Source: Ulota crispa (taxonomy: Eukaryota; Streptophyta; Bryopsida; Orthotrichales; Orthotrichaceae). Taken from it: a stretch of 64,000 nt of DNA. The notes under the pieces are model-generated. The model was not told the DNA's origin and did not search any database. It was given only the letters and a program-made list of their open reading frames with translations. The position numbers and the translations under genes are program-made. This document shows positions 48,936 to 60,944 of the stretch, in pieces. The stretch lies in contig OY987246.1 of assembly GCA_963920765.1 (NCBI GenBank), positions 25,367,167 to 25,431,166 on the forward strand, given 5' to 3'. The stretch's first letter is position 1. Every line of letters starts with the position of its first letter.

Positions 48936-50223
48936 GCCCGCTTTACACCTAGAGGCCGAGCAAGTTCACTATGTCCAAGGCCAAGAATCCTCACTTGTAA
49001 TTGGATAGAAAGTTGAAATCAAACCCAACCCCCTTACACCTAAAGGCATGGCCAATTTGGTGGAATGCATTTTTTATTTAACAAAGACATGATTTAACAT
49101 GGCCCAAGCTCTTTGAATTAGGTGCACCAAAAAATGGGAGATCAATTATTGGCCTTGGGACCAATGTCAAATTTCATTAAAAAAATGTTCTTTTTCATAA
49201 TTTTTTTTTTTCTCAAATCAAATCTATTATACCCATGTTCACGGGGAGGGGGGCACAGGTGGCATAGGGGGCAAGGAGGGGCATGGAAGCACAGGGGCTC
49301 GAGGGACATGGGGGGGCATGGGGGGCACGAGGGGCACTAAGGGCACGCAGAGGCACGGAGTATTTAGCTTGCTAAATGGCTTTACTAACTAGTTCTTATG
49401 TGTATAAAAAACAATAGGCTTGTATATTTTGTACCTATTTGCAGATTATTTTTTCCTTCTATGCTTCTCATAAAGTCTTTATGTAAACCTTGCATATGTT
49501 GATATGTTGATTTCTTTTTCTATCATCTTTTATGCATGATACTCTTGATGATCTATAACTCATAGTATTTATTCTACTAGATACTATCTCTCATACTATC
49601 TGCATAAAACTTGATTTCTCAAACAACTAATGAATGGGCAAAATTATTATAAATGCTTTATGGTTGATAATATGAGAAAATACTGAAGGCCATTGGTATA
49701 ATATACCTTGATAAGGCAAACAAAAACTTAAAAATTTGTTTCAAACAGTGCATATTTAGGATTCATGCACATTTTGGCAACGTCCTCCTCTACCCAACTC
49801 TATTTTTTTGGTGTCTATCATCATGTCATTGTTTCAATTTTAAAAATGAAAAATAAAAAGTTAAAATTTAAGAAATTAATTCATTCAAAAAAAAAGTGTC
49901 CTATTCTCACTTTACATTGCAACAAGAAGACACTATCTCCAAAGACTAGCTTTTTGAAAACAAGCCATGAGGTATAAGAGATTTTTGTCACAATTTCTCA
50001 CCTTTAGGGTAAAGATGGCTTAACGTAAGGAATTGGCCCAACTCCTTAACCTTAAGGCTTTTACATATGAGACAATTGACCCCACTATAATCTTATTTTA
50101 ATTAATAGTTGAGACTAGTCTTAAGCAAAAAGTCGGTTAAAATTTTAAGCAATTGACCTCAACAAGAATTGGCCCAACAAGAATTGGTCCCAAGGAGAAT
50201 TGGCCCGGCCTCTAAAGCGGCCC
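48936..50223. mobile_element. Possible ~1.3 kb TIR element containing a G-rich tandem repeat
   Basis: The left edge (CCCGCTTTACACCTAGAGGC) and the complement of the right edge (GGCCGCTTTAGAGGCCGGG) share CCGCTTTA and AGAGGCCG with a 5-base gap. GGCCAATT words recur near both ends. The interior is AT-rich apart from the G-rich tract at 49241-49360. The boundaries and the identity as one element are weak. Confidence 0.3.
49241..49360. repeat. G-rich degenerate tandem repeat
   Basis: About 120 bases built from variants of GGGGCAC and GGGGGGCAT, with runs of 3-7 G every few bases on the plus strand, set in AT-rich DNA. It fits the G-quadruplex pattern of four or more close G-runs several times over. 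Confidence 0.8.
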
Positions 50224-50566
50224 TTTAGTTGGACATACTAACAAAGCCTTGTAAGGAGAAGTAGTTTGGTATCGCAACTTGTACAAGTTTTAAAATTCAC
50301 TTGATGTTTGAATATTTTTGAAATAAAAACTTGAATATAGCTTCAATCTCAAGTTGATTGCAAGGCGTTACTATAATATCAAGCATAAGACAATGTTAAA
50401 TATTGTGTTTACAAGTTTCCAACCACCAATAAATATAAAAACCCCAATGGATATGGGACACTACCAAATGCTCAAACTGCATCAGCCACGTGGAATCAGA
50501 CTATGAGCGTAGGTGCATTGAAATCATGTAAAATGTTGTACATACTGTAATAGAGTTTTATTTTGG

Positions 50567-51524
50567 TTAACCCCTAAAGGACCAAGTCCTTTTTTCTGTG
50601 AAAATCACTGAAAATTGCCATTTTTTGGGGAATGAGTACAAAGGTAGGAAAAAAAGTTATTTTTGAAAATTTAATTGTAAAATCTTGCCTTAGACTACGG
50701 GAGGTATTTGTAGGAAAAATTTCAGCTCATTTTAGAAGTAGAGGAGTGAGATATTGACATCAGAAGTGACTTTTTTTTTTCCCTCTTGCTGTCCAAAAAT
50801 TTCAAAAGCCTTTGATGGCTCCTATATCAAAGAATTGCTCTATGCAAAGTTGAGGTTAAATTTTCCCATGTAGTAGACCATGTTAGGTAAATGTGGGAGA
50901 ATTTTCAAATGAATTGGAAGTGTGAATCATACTTTGTAAAATCTTGCAATGTTGTAAGGCCATGAAGTTTGCATATACACTAGGCAAAGTTGGAGGATTT
51001 ATGTAAAATTCAGAAATCTAAATTACTTTGATCCAAATGGTAAAATCCAAGGAATCTTAATCTACTACAACTTGGAAAAAAAAAAGTAAAAAAAAAAAAC
51101 ACAAAGAGCTCAAAAAAGTAAAGTAACAAAGTTTACACGGGGCAAAAAGAATGTAGTTTTGGGAGTCCCATACCTAGCCGCAAATTAAAACTTCTCATAA
51201 CTTTCATCTCATAAATCAAAATTGAATAATTCAAAGATTTCCACATATAGAAAAATCTAAAGAACCAATTTCAGATTTTTATTTTTAAAAAATGCAATTT
51301 TGATTATTATTTTTGGCTGCCTGTCCTCCCCTTTTTCAAAAATTCATGCATAACTTCTTCAATAAATGTTAAAATGAAGAAAGAATTAGATACCCACGTA
51401 GATCTTTGAATTACCCATCTTCAATAAAAATTTGAAAAAATCACAAAACGTAGATTAGCTGTAGTAGGTACATGCCTGTAATCCATTTGTCCCCAAGGGG
51501 ACAATTAGTCTTTTTAGGGGTTAA
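50567..51524. mobile_element. TTAA-flanked piggyBac-like element, 958 bp
   Basis: The left end is TTAACCCCTAAAGGACCAAG and the right end, reversed, is TTAACCCCTAAAAAGACTAA. It is the longest simple copy of the family here. Its right part (about 51160-51524) recurs in inverted orientation at 51800-52155. No transposase frame; the longest open frames are under 70 codons. Confidence 0.8.
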
Positions 51525-51799
51525 ACTGGAAGAAGTGTGCGAGATATTTTATAATAAAACCTTATTCCTAGTATAATGTTCACTTTAGTGGAATTATGAA
51601 AATAAATCAATGTGAAAAGTTCGATGAAGTTAACTTTTAGTTCAAATGAGTCTTTGAAAAAGTGAGCATGTAGATGAAGGAAATCTATATTATTTTTAAT
51701 TCCTTTGTAGGCCAATCAATACATTTTAAATATTTCATCAAGTTTCACTTCAATCTTATCAATAATTTATATACACTTGTGTTTTGAAGAATTTTGAAA

Positions 51800-52155
51800 T
51801 TAACCCTTAAAGGCCCAACTGTTCCCTTGGGGATAAATGGGATTTTGGGCATATACATACAATTAAGCTACTTTGTTTGATTTTCTAAATTTTTTTACAA
51901 AAGATATGGAATTCAGAAACCTACATGGGCATCAAAGTGTTTCTTCATTTTGACATTTGTTGAAGAAGTTATGCATGAATTTCCAAAAATCAAGGGAGGG
52001 CATGCAACCCAAAAACTTCTTTAAAAATTATATATTTTTAAAATAAAAATTTGAAATTGATTTTTTAAATTTACATATACTGTATACAGGAAGCTTTGAA
52101 TCATTTAGTTTTGATTAATGAGATGAAAGTTATGAGAAGTTTTAATTTGTAAGGT
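51800..52155. mobile_element. One-ended inverted fragment of the 50567 element
   Basis: It begins TTAACCCTTAAAGGCCCAAC and continues as the reverse complement of the right part of 50567-51524. Landmarks are the Glu/Lys-free stretch with GATGAAAGTTATGAGAAG and the CTTGGGGA block near the end. The other end is missing. Confidence 0.7.
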
Positions 52156-53499
52156 AAGTTTAGACAAGGAAGCGGATAAGATTTAAGTGCATCTTATTGG
52201 CCAATGGGAGGGTTTTGTCTGCTAGAGCTTTCACATTGAAGCGGACGGCCAATAGATGGAAGCGCCATGTTATCACCTTTTCTCGCCAAAACTAGAGAGG
52301 ATCACTTGTAGTAAACAAGATGTGGGGTCACCTTGGGAGGTGATCTCAAATCGTCCATTAGACAAAACACTCCCTCTCACTTCATGTGAGGTAAAGACAA
52401 AATTATGTCAGTTAAGATTAGAAAGAATAAAAATGCACCTCCATTGGACATTTAATGCTTAATGTGAAAGGCTTCTCCGAACAAATAAATCATGCCATGA
52501 TGACATGGCAATTTCTCCTCCAAACTTCACCAGATGAAGCACAGGACAAGAGCTTGAGTTCGCTGGATATGGACGTCGCGATCTGAAGTTCTGAACCTAG
52601 GTCCGAGTCAGCCTAGTGATGGAGTGTTTGTCTTTCCTTCCTTTTAGGAACATTGTTTCCACTGTGAATATGGATTGCCGCTTGGACGCCCGAAACGCTG
52701 AGTAAGATGTGACCCTAAGCCCTAAGGAGTGGAAGGGCTCGTCCATGGAAGGGGGTTATAAAGGCGACCTATCGGTTTGTTCGTTTGCTTGATGATCTTG
52801 ACTCGTGAGGACGGTGACGTGGATGTGAAAGATCCTGCTGATAGTTATTCTCGGATGAATTGCTCTACTGTACAGTACAGTAGGTTAGGTTATCAAGGTA
52901 TGAGTTTTAAATTATGTTGGTGATGCATATGGGTCCGTCGTCGAGCCTATCTGCTCAATGCATCGCTGTGCAGTGCTGTAAGTTATGCAGCCATTTGCAG
53001 CTGTTATTAACTTATGCGCTGCTTGCCTGATTGCTTGCTTGCGTGGGCAGTGAGTGTCTGTGCAACAGTGCAAGAGGGCGGGTCCCGACCTTGCTCGCGA
53101 GGGAGGCAGGCAGGTGAGAAGCTGAAGCTGAACGGAGGCGTGCGGACTGCGGAGCAGCCAGTGATTGTGTATTTTCCACTCCCTCCGTTGACCTTGCCCC
53201 TCCTCTGTCCTCTGACTCCTGTCTGGGCCCAGCGATGGCGCTGATCGGTCGATGATGATGATGATGATGCTGATGATGATGTCTCAATTGTTGCCCATTC
53301 CGGAGGTTCATCCTCTCTAAAACTTATGCCGTTTAGCTTCAGTTGGTTGCCACTTAACTTTGCTTGGTTCCCTCCTGGCCGGACTTTTCATTCTGCTTCC
53401 TCTCTCTCTCTCCCCCCTCTGTCTCTGTCTCTGTCTCTGTCTCTCTCTGTCTCTCTGGTGCTGCTGCTGGTCGGATTGTGGAGCGCTCTGTGTCTCGCA
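52156..53499 (+). promoter_or_regulatory. Upstream region and 5' leader of the CAT9-type gene
   Basis: GC content rises from 52.5 kb. Simple repeats include GATGAT at about 53252-53282 and a TCTCTG run at about 53400-53458 just before the start. An upstream ATG at 53326 is in frame with the CDS and open all the way to it. No TATA box was fixed. Confidence 0.45.
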
Positions 53500-56400
53500 A
53501 TGGCTGCTGCTGCTGTTGCGTCGCAGCGTCGTCGAGCGGGATCGTGGTGGTCTCAATTCTCCTCCTCAGCGCTGCGCGTCAAACATGCGCCCGTTTCGTT
53601 TGCAAACGACAATCTTGCGAAGCGTCTCGGAGGGAATGCCGGGCCTGCTTCAAGCGGTCTGATTCGCAAATTAGGGCTTGTGGATCTCATTCTTCTGGGC
53701 ATTGGTGCATCCATTGGTGCGGGCATTTTTGTTATCACGGGCACCGTCGCTCACGATGCAGGCCCTGGTACGTACGTATCTAGATTTTTTGTACTCGAGT
53801 TTTTCTTTTGTTTTCCATTGTTGTTTGGTTAAGATCATGAGCTGCTGCACCTCTTCATGTGCTGTCAAAGCGACTTGTTGTTGACCTCGTTGCGGATTTT
53901 ATTTTTACTTGTTCTGTTCTGTTCTGTTCTGTTCTGTTCTGTTCTGTTGTTGGTTCAAAATTGAGTTGGTATTCGTTTTTCCTTCCCCTAATCCAATGAT
54001 TGCGATTGGCTAATTTCTGTTCCAAATCAGATTCATCAATGGAAAGTGGTTCTCAACCATTTTATCGTAATTTTATGAGTTTTATTGATTCCTCTTTTTT
54101 ATTCTTATGAAGCTGATGAAGATACACCTCCTCTTTTTGTGTAGCTGTGGTGTTTAGTTTTGCATTGGCGGCAGCTGCGTGCGTGCCGAACGCTCTCAGC
54201 TATGCGGAACTTTCAAACCGGTTCCCAGCTCTTGTTGGAGGCGCTTACCTGTATTCATATTCCACCTTCAATGAGCTCACGGCATTTTTGGTCTTTTGCC
54301 ATCTTATGATCGATTATCATATCGGGGCGGCAAGCATTAGCCGTAGCCTTGCTAGCTATCTCGTAACTACGCTTCAGGTGAGATAATTTTGTTGGATTTT
54401 GACTTTACCTTCAACACACGCATTGCCTCACTCTTATATTTTTAGACTTCTGAAGCTGAGATACAAGGATGAACATGGATTTTGCAGTTGGTCAGAAGTA
54501 GAGATGATTTTCTGGGTTTTGCCAGTTTTACTTACTTAAAAAATATACATAATTCGATCAACATTCTCAAGCTTCACAATTATCATCCCTTCCGAAGAAT
54601 CCCATGACATACAAAGATACTTATTTTGCACATTTTAATTGCCTTTTTGGCTTCTATTAGTTCTCCCCGTTTCTCTTCTAGCCATTCGAATCCTCCATCA
54701 CCCTCTCCACTATTCTCTTCATCATTCGTATGTCTCCAAAGAAAATTACACATGATTTCATCCTTATTATCCGACTGGCTCAAGAACGTTAATGTTTGAC
54801 CTTGGAAATCTTTGAGAATTATTGCATTTCTTTATCATTTTTGACAATGCATCAATTTAGTTTGTTCCGTTGCATGTTTACTGCAATTGCAGTAGAAAAT
54901 CAAAGATTAGTATATAATATATTTCAATATGATCAAACAGGTTTTTCCTGCAGGGAAAGCACTGCCAGAATGGGTTGGGCCAGGGGGGCTAGAGCTGTGT
55001 GACGGAGTGTTTTCCATCAACGTGGTAGCACCGTTGCTACTGGCTGGGATTACCATCATTCTATGTCAAGGTGTCAAAGAATCATCTGTGATTAACGATG
55101 TGATGACTGTATCGAAGGTGCGCTTATTTTCTTGGGGACAGTACAATTTTTTTGAACGAAAAACCATGGTCATTCCGTGTCTGCCAAGTGAGGGACAGAG
55201 TAATTTCCCTTGTGTATTCTGCTCTGTTCTTTCAAATTTCTTTCTGTATTTTATTTTAAAGTTTCTTGTTGTTGCTTGATGATATGGACACAACCATTGC
55301 AGGTTGTTATTGTGCTGATGGTGATTGCGGTGGGGAGTTTCGAAGTTGATACATCCAACTGGACACCATTTGCACCGAATGGTCTAACAACTGTGATTAC
55401 AGGGGCTACTGTTGTTTTTTTCGCTTATGTGGGGTTTGATGCGGTTGCCAATTCTGCCGAGGAGAGTAAAAACCCGCAGGTATGGTTGCACTACAGCATT
55501 GTTCGTTATTTTCTTAAATCATTGGGTTGTGGATGAACTGTATGTTGTTTATCCAAATGACGTGATGGATTGGTGACAAGATCCCCTACCCCTCCAACAA
55601 TTCGTTGGCATTGTGTATGGAGTTTTCTTCTCCCTCACTTTTTCCGCTCTGAAATCCGAACGTGTGCCTGCAGCGGGATTTGCCAATAGGCATACTCGTG
55701 AGCTTGTTTGTGTGTGCAGGTCTATATGTGGCAGTTTGTTTGGTGGTCACTGGTATGGTGCCTTATGCCAACCTTGGTGGAGATGCTCCCCTTGCTAATG
55801 CCTTTACAGAAAAGGGACTGAACGTCATGAGTATCCTCATCAGTGTTGGTGCCATTTGTGGCTTGACTACTACAGTTCTTGTCGGCCTCTATGTCCAGGT
55901 GTTCAATCGGATGCACTTTCTATCTGTATTTTTTTCTCTGTTTTGTAGATATTGTTAAGTATTTCCTTTCCTTGCAATTTATATGTCTTACTGTGATGGA
56001 CTCTTTACGTCCTGATCGTCTATGAAAATTTGCTTGATGTTTATTGTTATCTTGATCTTTGCTTCAACGGTGATAGCGATTTTGCTCAAGTTTTTTTTCG
56101 CTATCATGTGCAGTCCCGGTTGTATTTAGGATTGGGGAGAGACGGTCTACTACCTGCATTTTTTGCAAAGATACATGATAAGTATCGCACACCTGTAGCT
56201 GCTCAAATATGGGTTGGTGCTGTGGCAGCTTGCATGGCTGGGCTTTTTAATGTCAGCCATCTCTCACATATCCTCTCGGTTGGCTGCTTGGTAAGGCTAC
56301 CTCGTAGGGGCGCTCTTGTTATTTTAAAAGAAATTTCTTCATGTTTAGCTCGATGTTGCTGACTGCAGATTTTGTGATATGTGGTATCTATGTGAGCTTG

Positions 56401-57446
56401 CTAAATTGATGCTTAGTGGCTAGCGGGTTTATTGTGAGGATATGGGTTTTTCTTTGCAAGTAATGTTTTGTCCAATGGTTGAGAGAAATCTTTGATTTAT
56501 TGCTTTTTTTGGACTCATGGTGTCGTTGGTGGAGTGGTCAATAGGCGTCATACTCCGTCGTATGTGCGTGCGTTGTTATGCTGCGACTAAATACTGATGA
56601 TCAATGGCACGATCGGGAGAATCATCTTCCACAGAAGGGTCTCACTCGGTGGCAAGAAGCCCTTCTATGCATATTGAGTATGGCTTTATTGGGATTTTTA
56701 GTTGGTTTGTGCTACAGAACTGATGCCCCAGTAGCCTATGCTATAGCTCTGTTGGCGATGATGGGATTGCTGACGATTCCACTGCTTGCTCGCCAGGTTT
56801 GTTGTTCACTCCATTTTGTGGGCGTCAATAGTTTTTTTTTTTTTTTTTTTTTAATTTTCCAGATACCTGAGAAGTTGCCTAAATTCTATTTCTTTTGTGT
56901 CATATTTTATTGCTTTCTTGACTCTGTTGCTTCTTGCGATCATGCAGGAGTACAGGCGACCATCGGGTTTTGCATGCCCTTGGGTTCCTCTATTCCCAGT
57001 GCTGAGCATTGGATTCAATATGTTTCTTTTTGCTCAGGTGATCTCTGGTTCTAATTGTTCTGTCTTTTCGATTGATTATCGCAAGCTTCCCTACTTTGTA
57101 TCTACTATATTGGGTGCCTTGAGTCCATGTATATTTTGCTACATGATTGCAGTACGACGGTGTTTGCTTTGAAAAGAAGGGGTTGATGAAACGTCGCACG
57201 TAATCTCTATATGTGTATTCTGGATTACAAACAAACTCAAGCAATTAATATTTCTATACTTGCTTTTGGCAGCTGCACTGGGAAGCCTGGGTAAGGTTTG
57301 GCGTTGTCACATTAATAGCCATACTGGTGTATGGATTCTATGGCCAGTATAACGCCATCACCGACATGACAATTAGCGAGCACTCGCCCTTGTACTATAG
57401 AGCTCCCGTTGAGGATGAAGATACCCCATTTGAGAACCCAGCATAG
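53500..57446 (+). CDS. CAT9: Cationic amino acid transporter, CAT9 type
   Basis: APC-superfamily amino acid permease with many membrane helices; the plant CAT9 group is linked to vacuolar or vesicular membranes. Nine exons: 53500-53767, 54145-54377, 54941-55117, 55303-55479, 55674-55898, 56114-56290, 56545-56796, 56948-57037, 57273-57446. All are in phase, giving 590 aa (Arabidopsis CAT9 about 570). Signature stretches: GIGASIGAGIFVITGTVA in the first helix, NALSYAELSNRFPALVGGAY, DYHIGAASISRSLASY, GATVVFFAYVGFDAVANSAE then ESKNPQRDLPIGI, and SRLYLGLGRDGLLP. The C-terminal PWVPLFPVLSIGFNMFLFAQ and VYGFYGQYNAI are also family-typical. The N-terminus (WWSQFSSSALRVK) resembles that of CAT9, supporting the ATG at 53500. 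An in-frame ATG at 53326 would add 58 low-complexity residues and is judged leader. Confidence 0.96.
53907..53949 (+). repeat. TTCTG microsatellite in CAT9 intron 1
   Basis: About seven to eight copies of the five-base unit TTCTG in a row within the first intron. Length polymorphism is expected, with no effect on the coding frame. Confidence 0.9.
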
Positions 57447-58466
57447 GTTTGTAGAACGCTGTACTGAAGTAGCCGAATTCGGATGCTATAGGTGGAATTG
57501 TTTATTTCTAATTTACTTTGTTGCTTGTGAAGCGTGTCGAAGTGTATTCTCCTGTACAAAATAGCTTCAAACCTACTTGGATGGTGGGGTGCAGGGGTAT
57601 CCCTTTTGTAAGTCGTATACTGAATAGTGGACTCAGCATTCGTAAAGGACCTGGCTGAACAGTCTACATGCTTTCAAAGGTACTTGCATGTAAGTTGGCG
57701 CCTGGCTAGGTCCATTTTTTACTCCTGAATGTGGATTTTAGGTGATCTGGAGGGTCTCTTAGTAGATGAGTTTTGTGGTGATTCGTCTACGAATCTCTAA
57801 AGAGTAACGAATCTTTCGTTAATCCTGTGAAACATACGGCTGGATTGGCTAGACTTCTGCAATGTAAGCCACTTATTCTTTACAAGTTCAAAGGTGGGAT
57901 GCCTGTATCAAATCACGCTCTCAATTTCAGAGTTTCTATGGATGCTTACACCGATTACTTTGATTATTTCTTTGGAACACGTACAATAGCAGTATCCTTA
58001 CTGAGAGTTTGATTGGTTTAGTTTCTTATTGGCCAAATACATGAAACAAGTTAAAGTGGAGCATGGCTGACTGTTGTAATGCAGGGTTCAAAGCACTGGC
58101 AGTGAGAATATATGCAGTTTCAAAGGACACGAGGTTCCTATGTATGTTGGGGAATTTGGACTACATGCATACTCTTCAAAAGGCTGTTTTCTAATAAATT
58201 ATGGCATTACTGCGACAATTTTAGTCTGGCTCATCCGTTCAAATGCACGAGTATTTTTTATGTATTCATCAATTAGTACTGTTAAGAGTGGTGGTGCCTT
58301 GGTATGAACACAATCATACATGTTCAAGATGAAAGAGTAAAAACTATACCATAGACAAATATAGTAAATTGAAATAATGCAAAAATCAATCAATCAAACA
58401 AAAATTGCCCATATACTTACAAAAGTGAATGGAACTTAACATGCTTAGATCTAAAAAAATGAAACA
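57447..58466. other. 3' flank of CAT9 and intergenic
   Basis: Moderate GC near the stop, falling with distance. A possible poly(A) signal, AATAAA, occurs at about 58193. No further gene was recognised. Confidence 0.4.
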
Positions 58467-59121
58467 TTAACCCCTAAATACCCAAGCGACCAGATTTGGG
58501 TCTCTACAAAACTTTGAAGATGAATGAAACCTTATCAAATCATTATTTTTGGTGTTTTTTTTTTTTCAATATGAGTTTGTTTTGAAGTTTACTTTCAACA
58601 TCAAAAATTTGATTTTGAAAATGAAAGTTGATGATTATTCTACTCAAGATTTTGTACGAGGTGTCCACTCCAATCTTGAGTTTTCTAGTGTTAGAAGATC
58701 TTGAAAGTGAGCCTCAAATACACTAGAGCTTGGAGAAAAATCCACATTAGAAATCCATTTAAAAAAAATATAGGAGTAGATTTTTAAAACAGTAAATTGA
58801 TTAAAGTTAGACATGTAATGACCTTAAACCTCATATTTTTTTGGTGATCAACTTTTTAGATTTGACATGTGAAATGAGGATTAGAAGACTTTAAGTCACT
58901 TTTGCAGTTTTAACACCCTCATGTTCAAACATTATACTTTTTCAAACTATAAGTGATATTGTTGTGTTTTCTTTTTCCATGTAAGCTCTAACATGTCTAG
59001 TTTAAATTTGTACAATTACAATTAAAAAAAACTTGATGAAATTTTTTAAAAGGTTAATTGATTGTTCAGTTTCATGGAAAGTCCAAGAAGCTCAGATAGG
59101 GCTTGGGCATTTAGGGGTTAA
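58467..59121. mobile_element. TTAA-flanked piggyBac-like element, 655 bp
   Basis: The left end is TTAACCCCTAAATACCCAAG and the right end, reversed, is TTAACCCCTAAATGCCCAAG. The interior aligns by eye along its length with 18298-18953, which is almost the same size (656 bp) and in the same orientation. Shared words include GAGCCTCAA, CTTGGAGAAAAA, TTTTAACACCCTCATG and AAGTGATATTGTTGTG. Non-coding. Confidence 0.87.
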
Positions 59122-59465
59122 CAAAGAAACACTCAAACTTTTCACCAATAAACTTCACTATAATGGTCTACCAATTTCATGGCATTATCAACCGTTTAAC
59201 AACAATTTCAATCTATTTAACTACATCGTTCACCAATTTTACATATTGATCAGCCATTTTAGTAGCAAGTTTCAGCTAAGTTCACTAATACTGCTAATCA
59301 AAGTTTTGATTTTGAAATGGAACATATTCCATAAAGTCCGAAATGATAGTAATTATTTTACTTTACTGTAGTTGTGATCTAAAGAGAGAACTAATAAATT
59401 ATGATGAAAAAAACAATATATGATCTTGTATGGATTAGTGGATGGTTATTGTTGATGGTCACTTA

Positions 59466-59911
59466 GAGCATCATCAATGTGTACATTGCGAATGGGACTT
59501 GGAAGTAGCCGGACTTTTGTCACTCTCTACTCCTTAAGTATGTAGTTTCTTTCACTTGCCGGATCCTTCCAATGTTGATGCAATTCTCGTTGCAGATTCA
59601 AGCACGGTAGTAGAAGAACGCAAGTACTTGCAAGTTGTTATTGGGAAATTGCAAGCTATTGCAAGCTATTGTTAGTTATCACAAGCAACGTGTCACCTTG
59701 TTAACAAATGTAGTGCTCATTGGAAAAACTAACTAGGGCACGGGAAAACAAGACAATATGTTGCTCCAATAGGTGGTTTTAACAGAGTCATGTCCAGCAT
59801 TTCCATTCTGGTGGCTACGTTGGAGCCTTAGAAAACCCAAAACTTCTTGCTAAAATGACCCCACCAAGCAAAATGTAGGCCCATCTCCAAGTGTACGCAT
59901 TGATGATGCTC
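59466..59911. mobile_element. Tourist-like (PIF/Harbinger) MITE, 446 bp
   Basis: GAGCATCATCAATG at the left and CATTGATGATGCTC at the right are perfect complements, each flanked by TTA. A TTA duplication and a GAGCATC terminus are typical of Tourist-like elements in plants. Subterminal GTGTACATTGCGAATGGGAC and CCCATCTCCAAGTGTACGC extend the match. Non-coding. Confidence 0.8.
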
Positions 59912-60564
59912 TTAGGTTTTATTACAAGCTTACAAAATTCAATATTTGGTTGCTAAATCAAAAATATCGTTACATCTCAAACAAAACCATTGGTTTCATT
60001 TGATCTTCGTTTTTTGTTTTTATTTGTTTTTGACAGTTTCACAGTAAAAATGTAAATTATAGCAATATTTCTATAAAGGCAATATTGATAACGGGATCTG
60101 GGATTTGACTAAGAAACTGAGCCTTGACCTACTAGAAAACTTTCAAATAACTACTTATCCTACAGTAAAAATACAATAAAAAACATTGTAATGTGTACGA
60201 TTCTGAAAAGCATGGAAGCTTTTTTGGTGGTGGGAGGTACGATGAAGAACTGTGCCCAATGCCCATGACGAGAGTGGTGCGAAGTCTTACGTGGAAACAT
60301 GAATGAAAATATCTATGGGGTGTTTCCATATAAACTTAAGCCATAAATCGACATTTTAGGTCCGAATGAGGGCATCTCAATAATTACACAAAGATTAAGA
60401 GGCCAGACATGGACGTATGACCAATCACAATAAAGACAAAAAAATTCACATGGAAATTTCATTTGAAACTTGGGCAAGAATCAAACAATCAGTTGTAATT
60501 TTTATGCACATTGCATGCAAGTATGAAAGAATTTGGTGTTGCAAATAAATTTCTTATGGGAACT
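59912..60564. other. Intergenic, no gene recognised
   Basis: AT-rich; only chance frames. Confidence 0.45.
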
Positions 60565-60944
60565 GATATGTGTACTACACTCTTTAAACTACTGTACCAC
60601 AGGCAGTAGATTTCTATCATCAAAAAACTGAATTTGAGAATTTAGAATTTAGATTTGAACTTAGAGACCATGATATAGTCTAGAATCATATAAAAAGTTG
60701 CAATTCAACAACTCTCAATGAAAAAGTTTAGTTGAGGATAAAAATGTTATTTTTACTTTTGTTTGTAAAAAAAAATAAGCTTTTTCATTGGGTGTTGAAT
60801 TGCAACTTTTTTTATGGTTCTAGACTAAATCATGGTGTCTTAGTCCAATCTTGAATTCCATATTCTCAAATTCAGCTTTTTGAAGGTAGAAATCTAAAAC
60901 TTACTCCAAGTACAATAGTTCAAAGGGTGTGTGGTACACATATC
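60565..60944. mobile_element. Fold-back MITE, GATATGnGTA family, copy 2
   Basis: The left end GATATGTGTACTACACTC and the complement of the right end GATATGTGTACCACACAC match. The inner pair ACTCAATGAAAAAG and CTTTTTCATTGGGTGTTG forms the hairpin centre. It is clearly related to 44460-44857 and 63751-64000. Non-coding. Confidence 0.8.
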
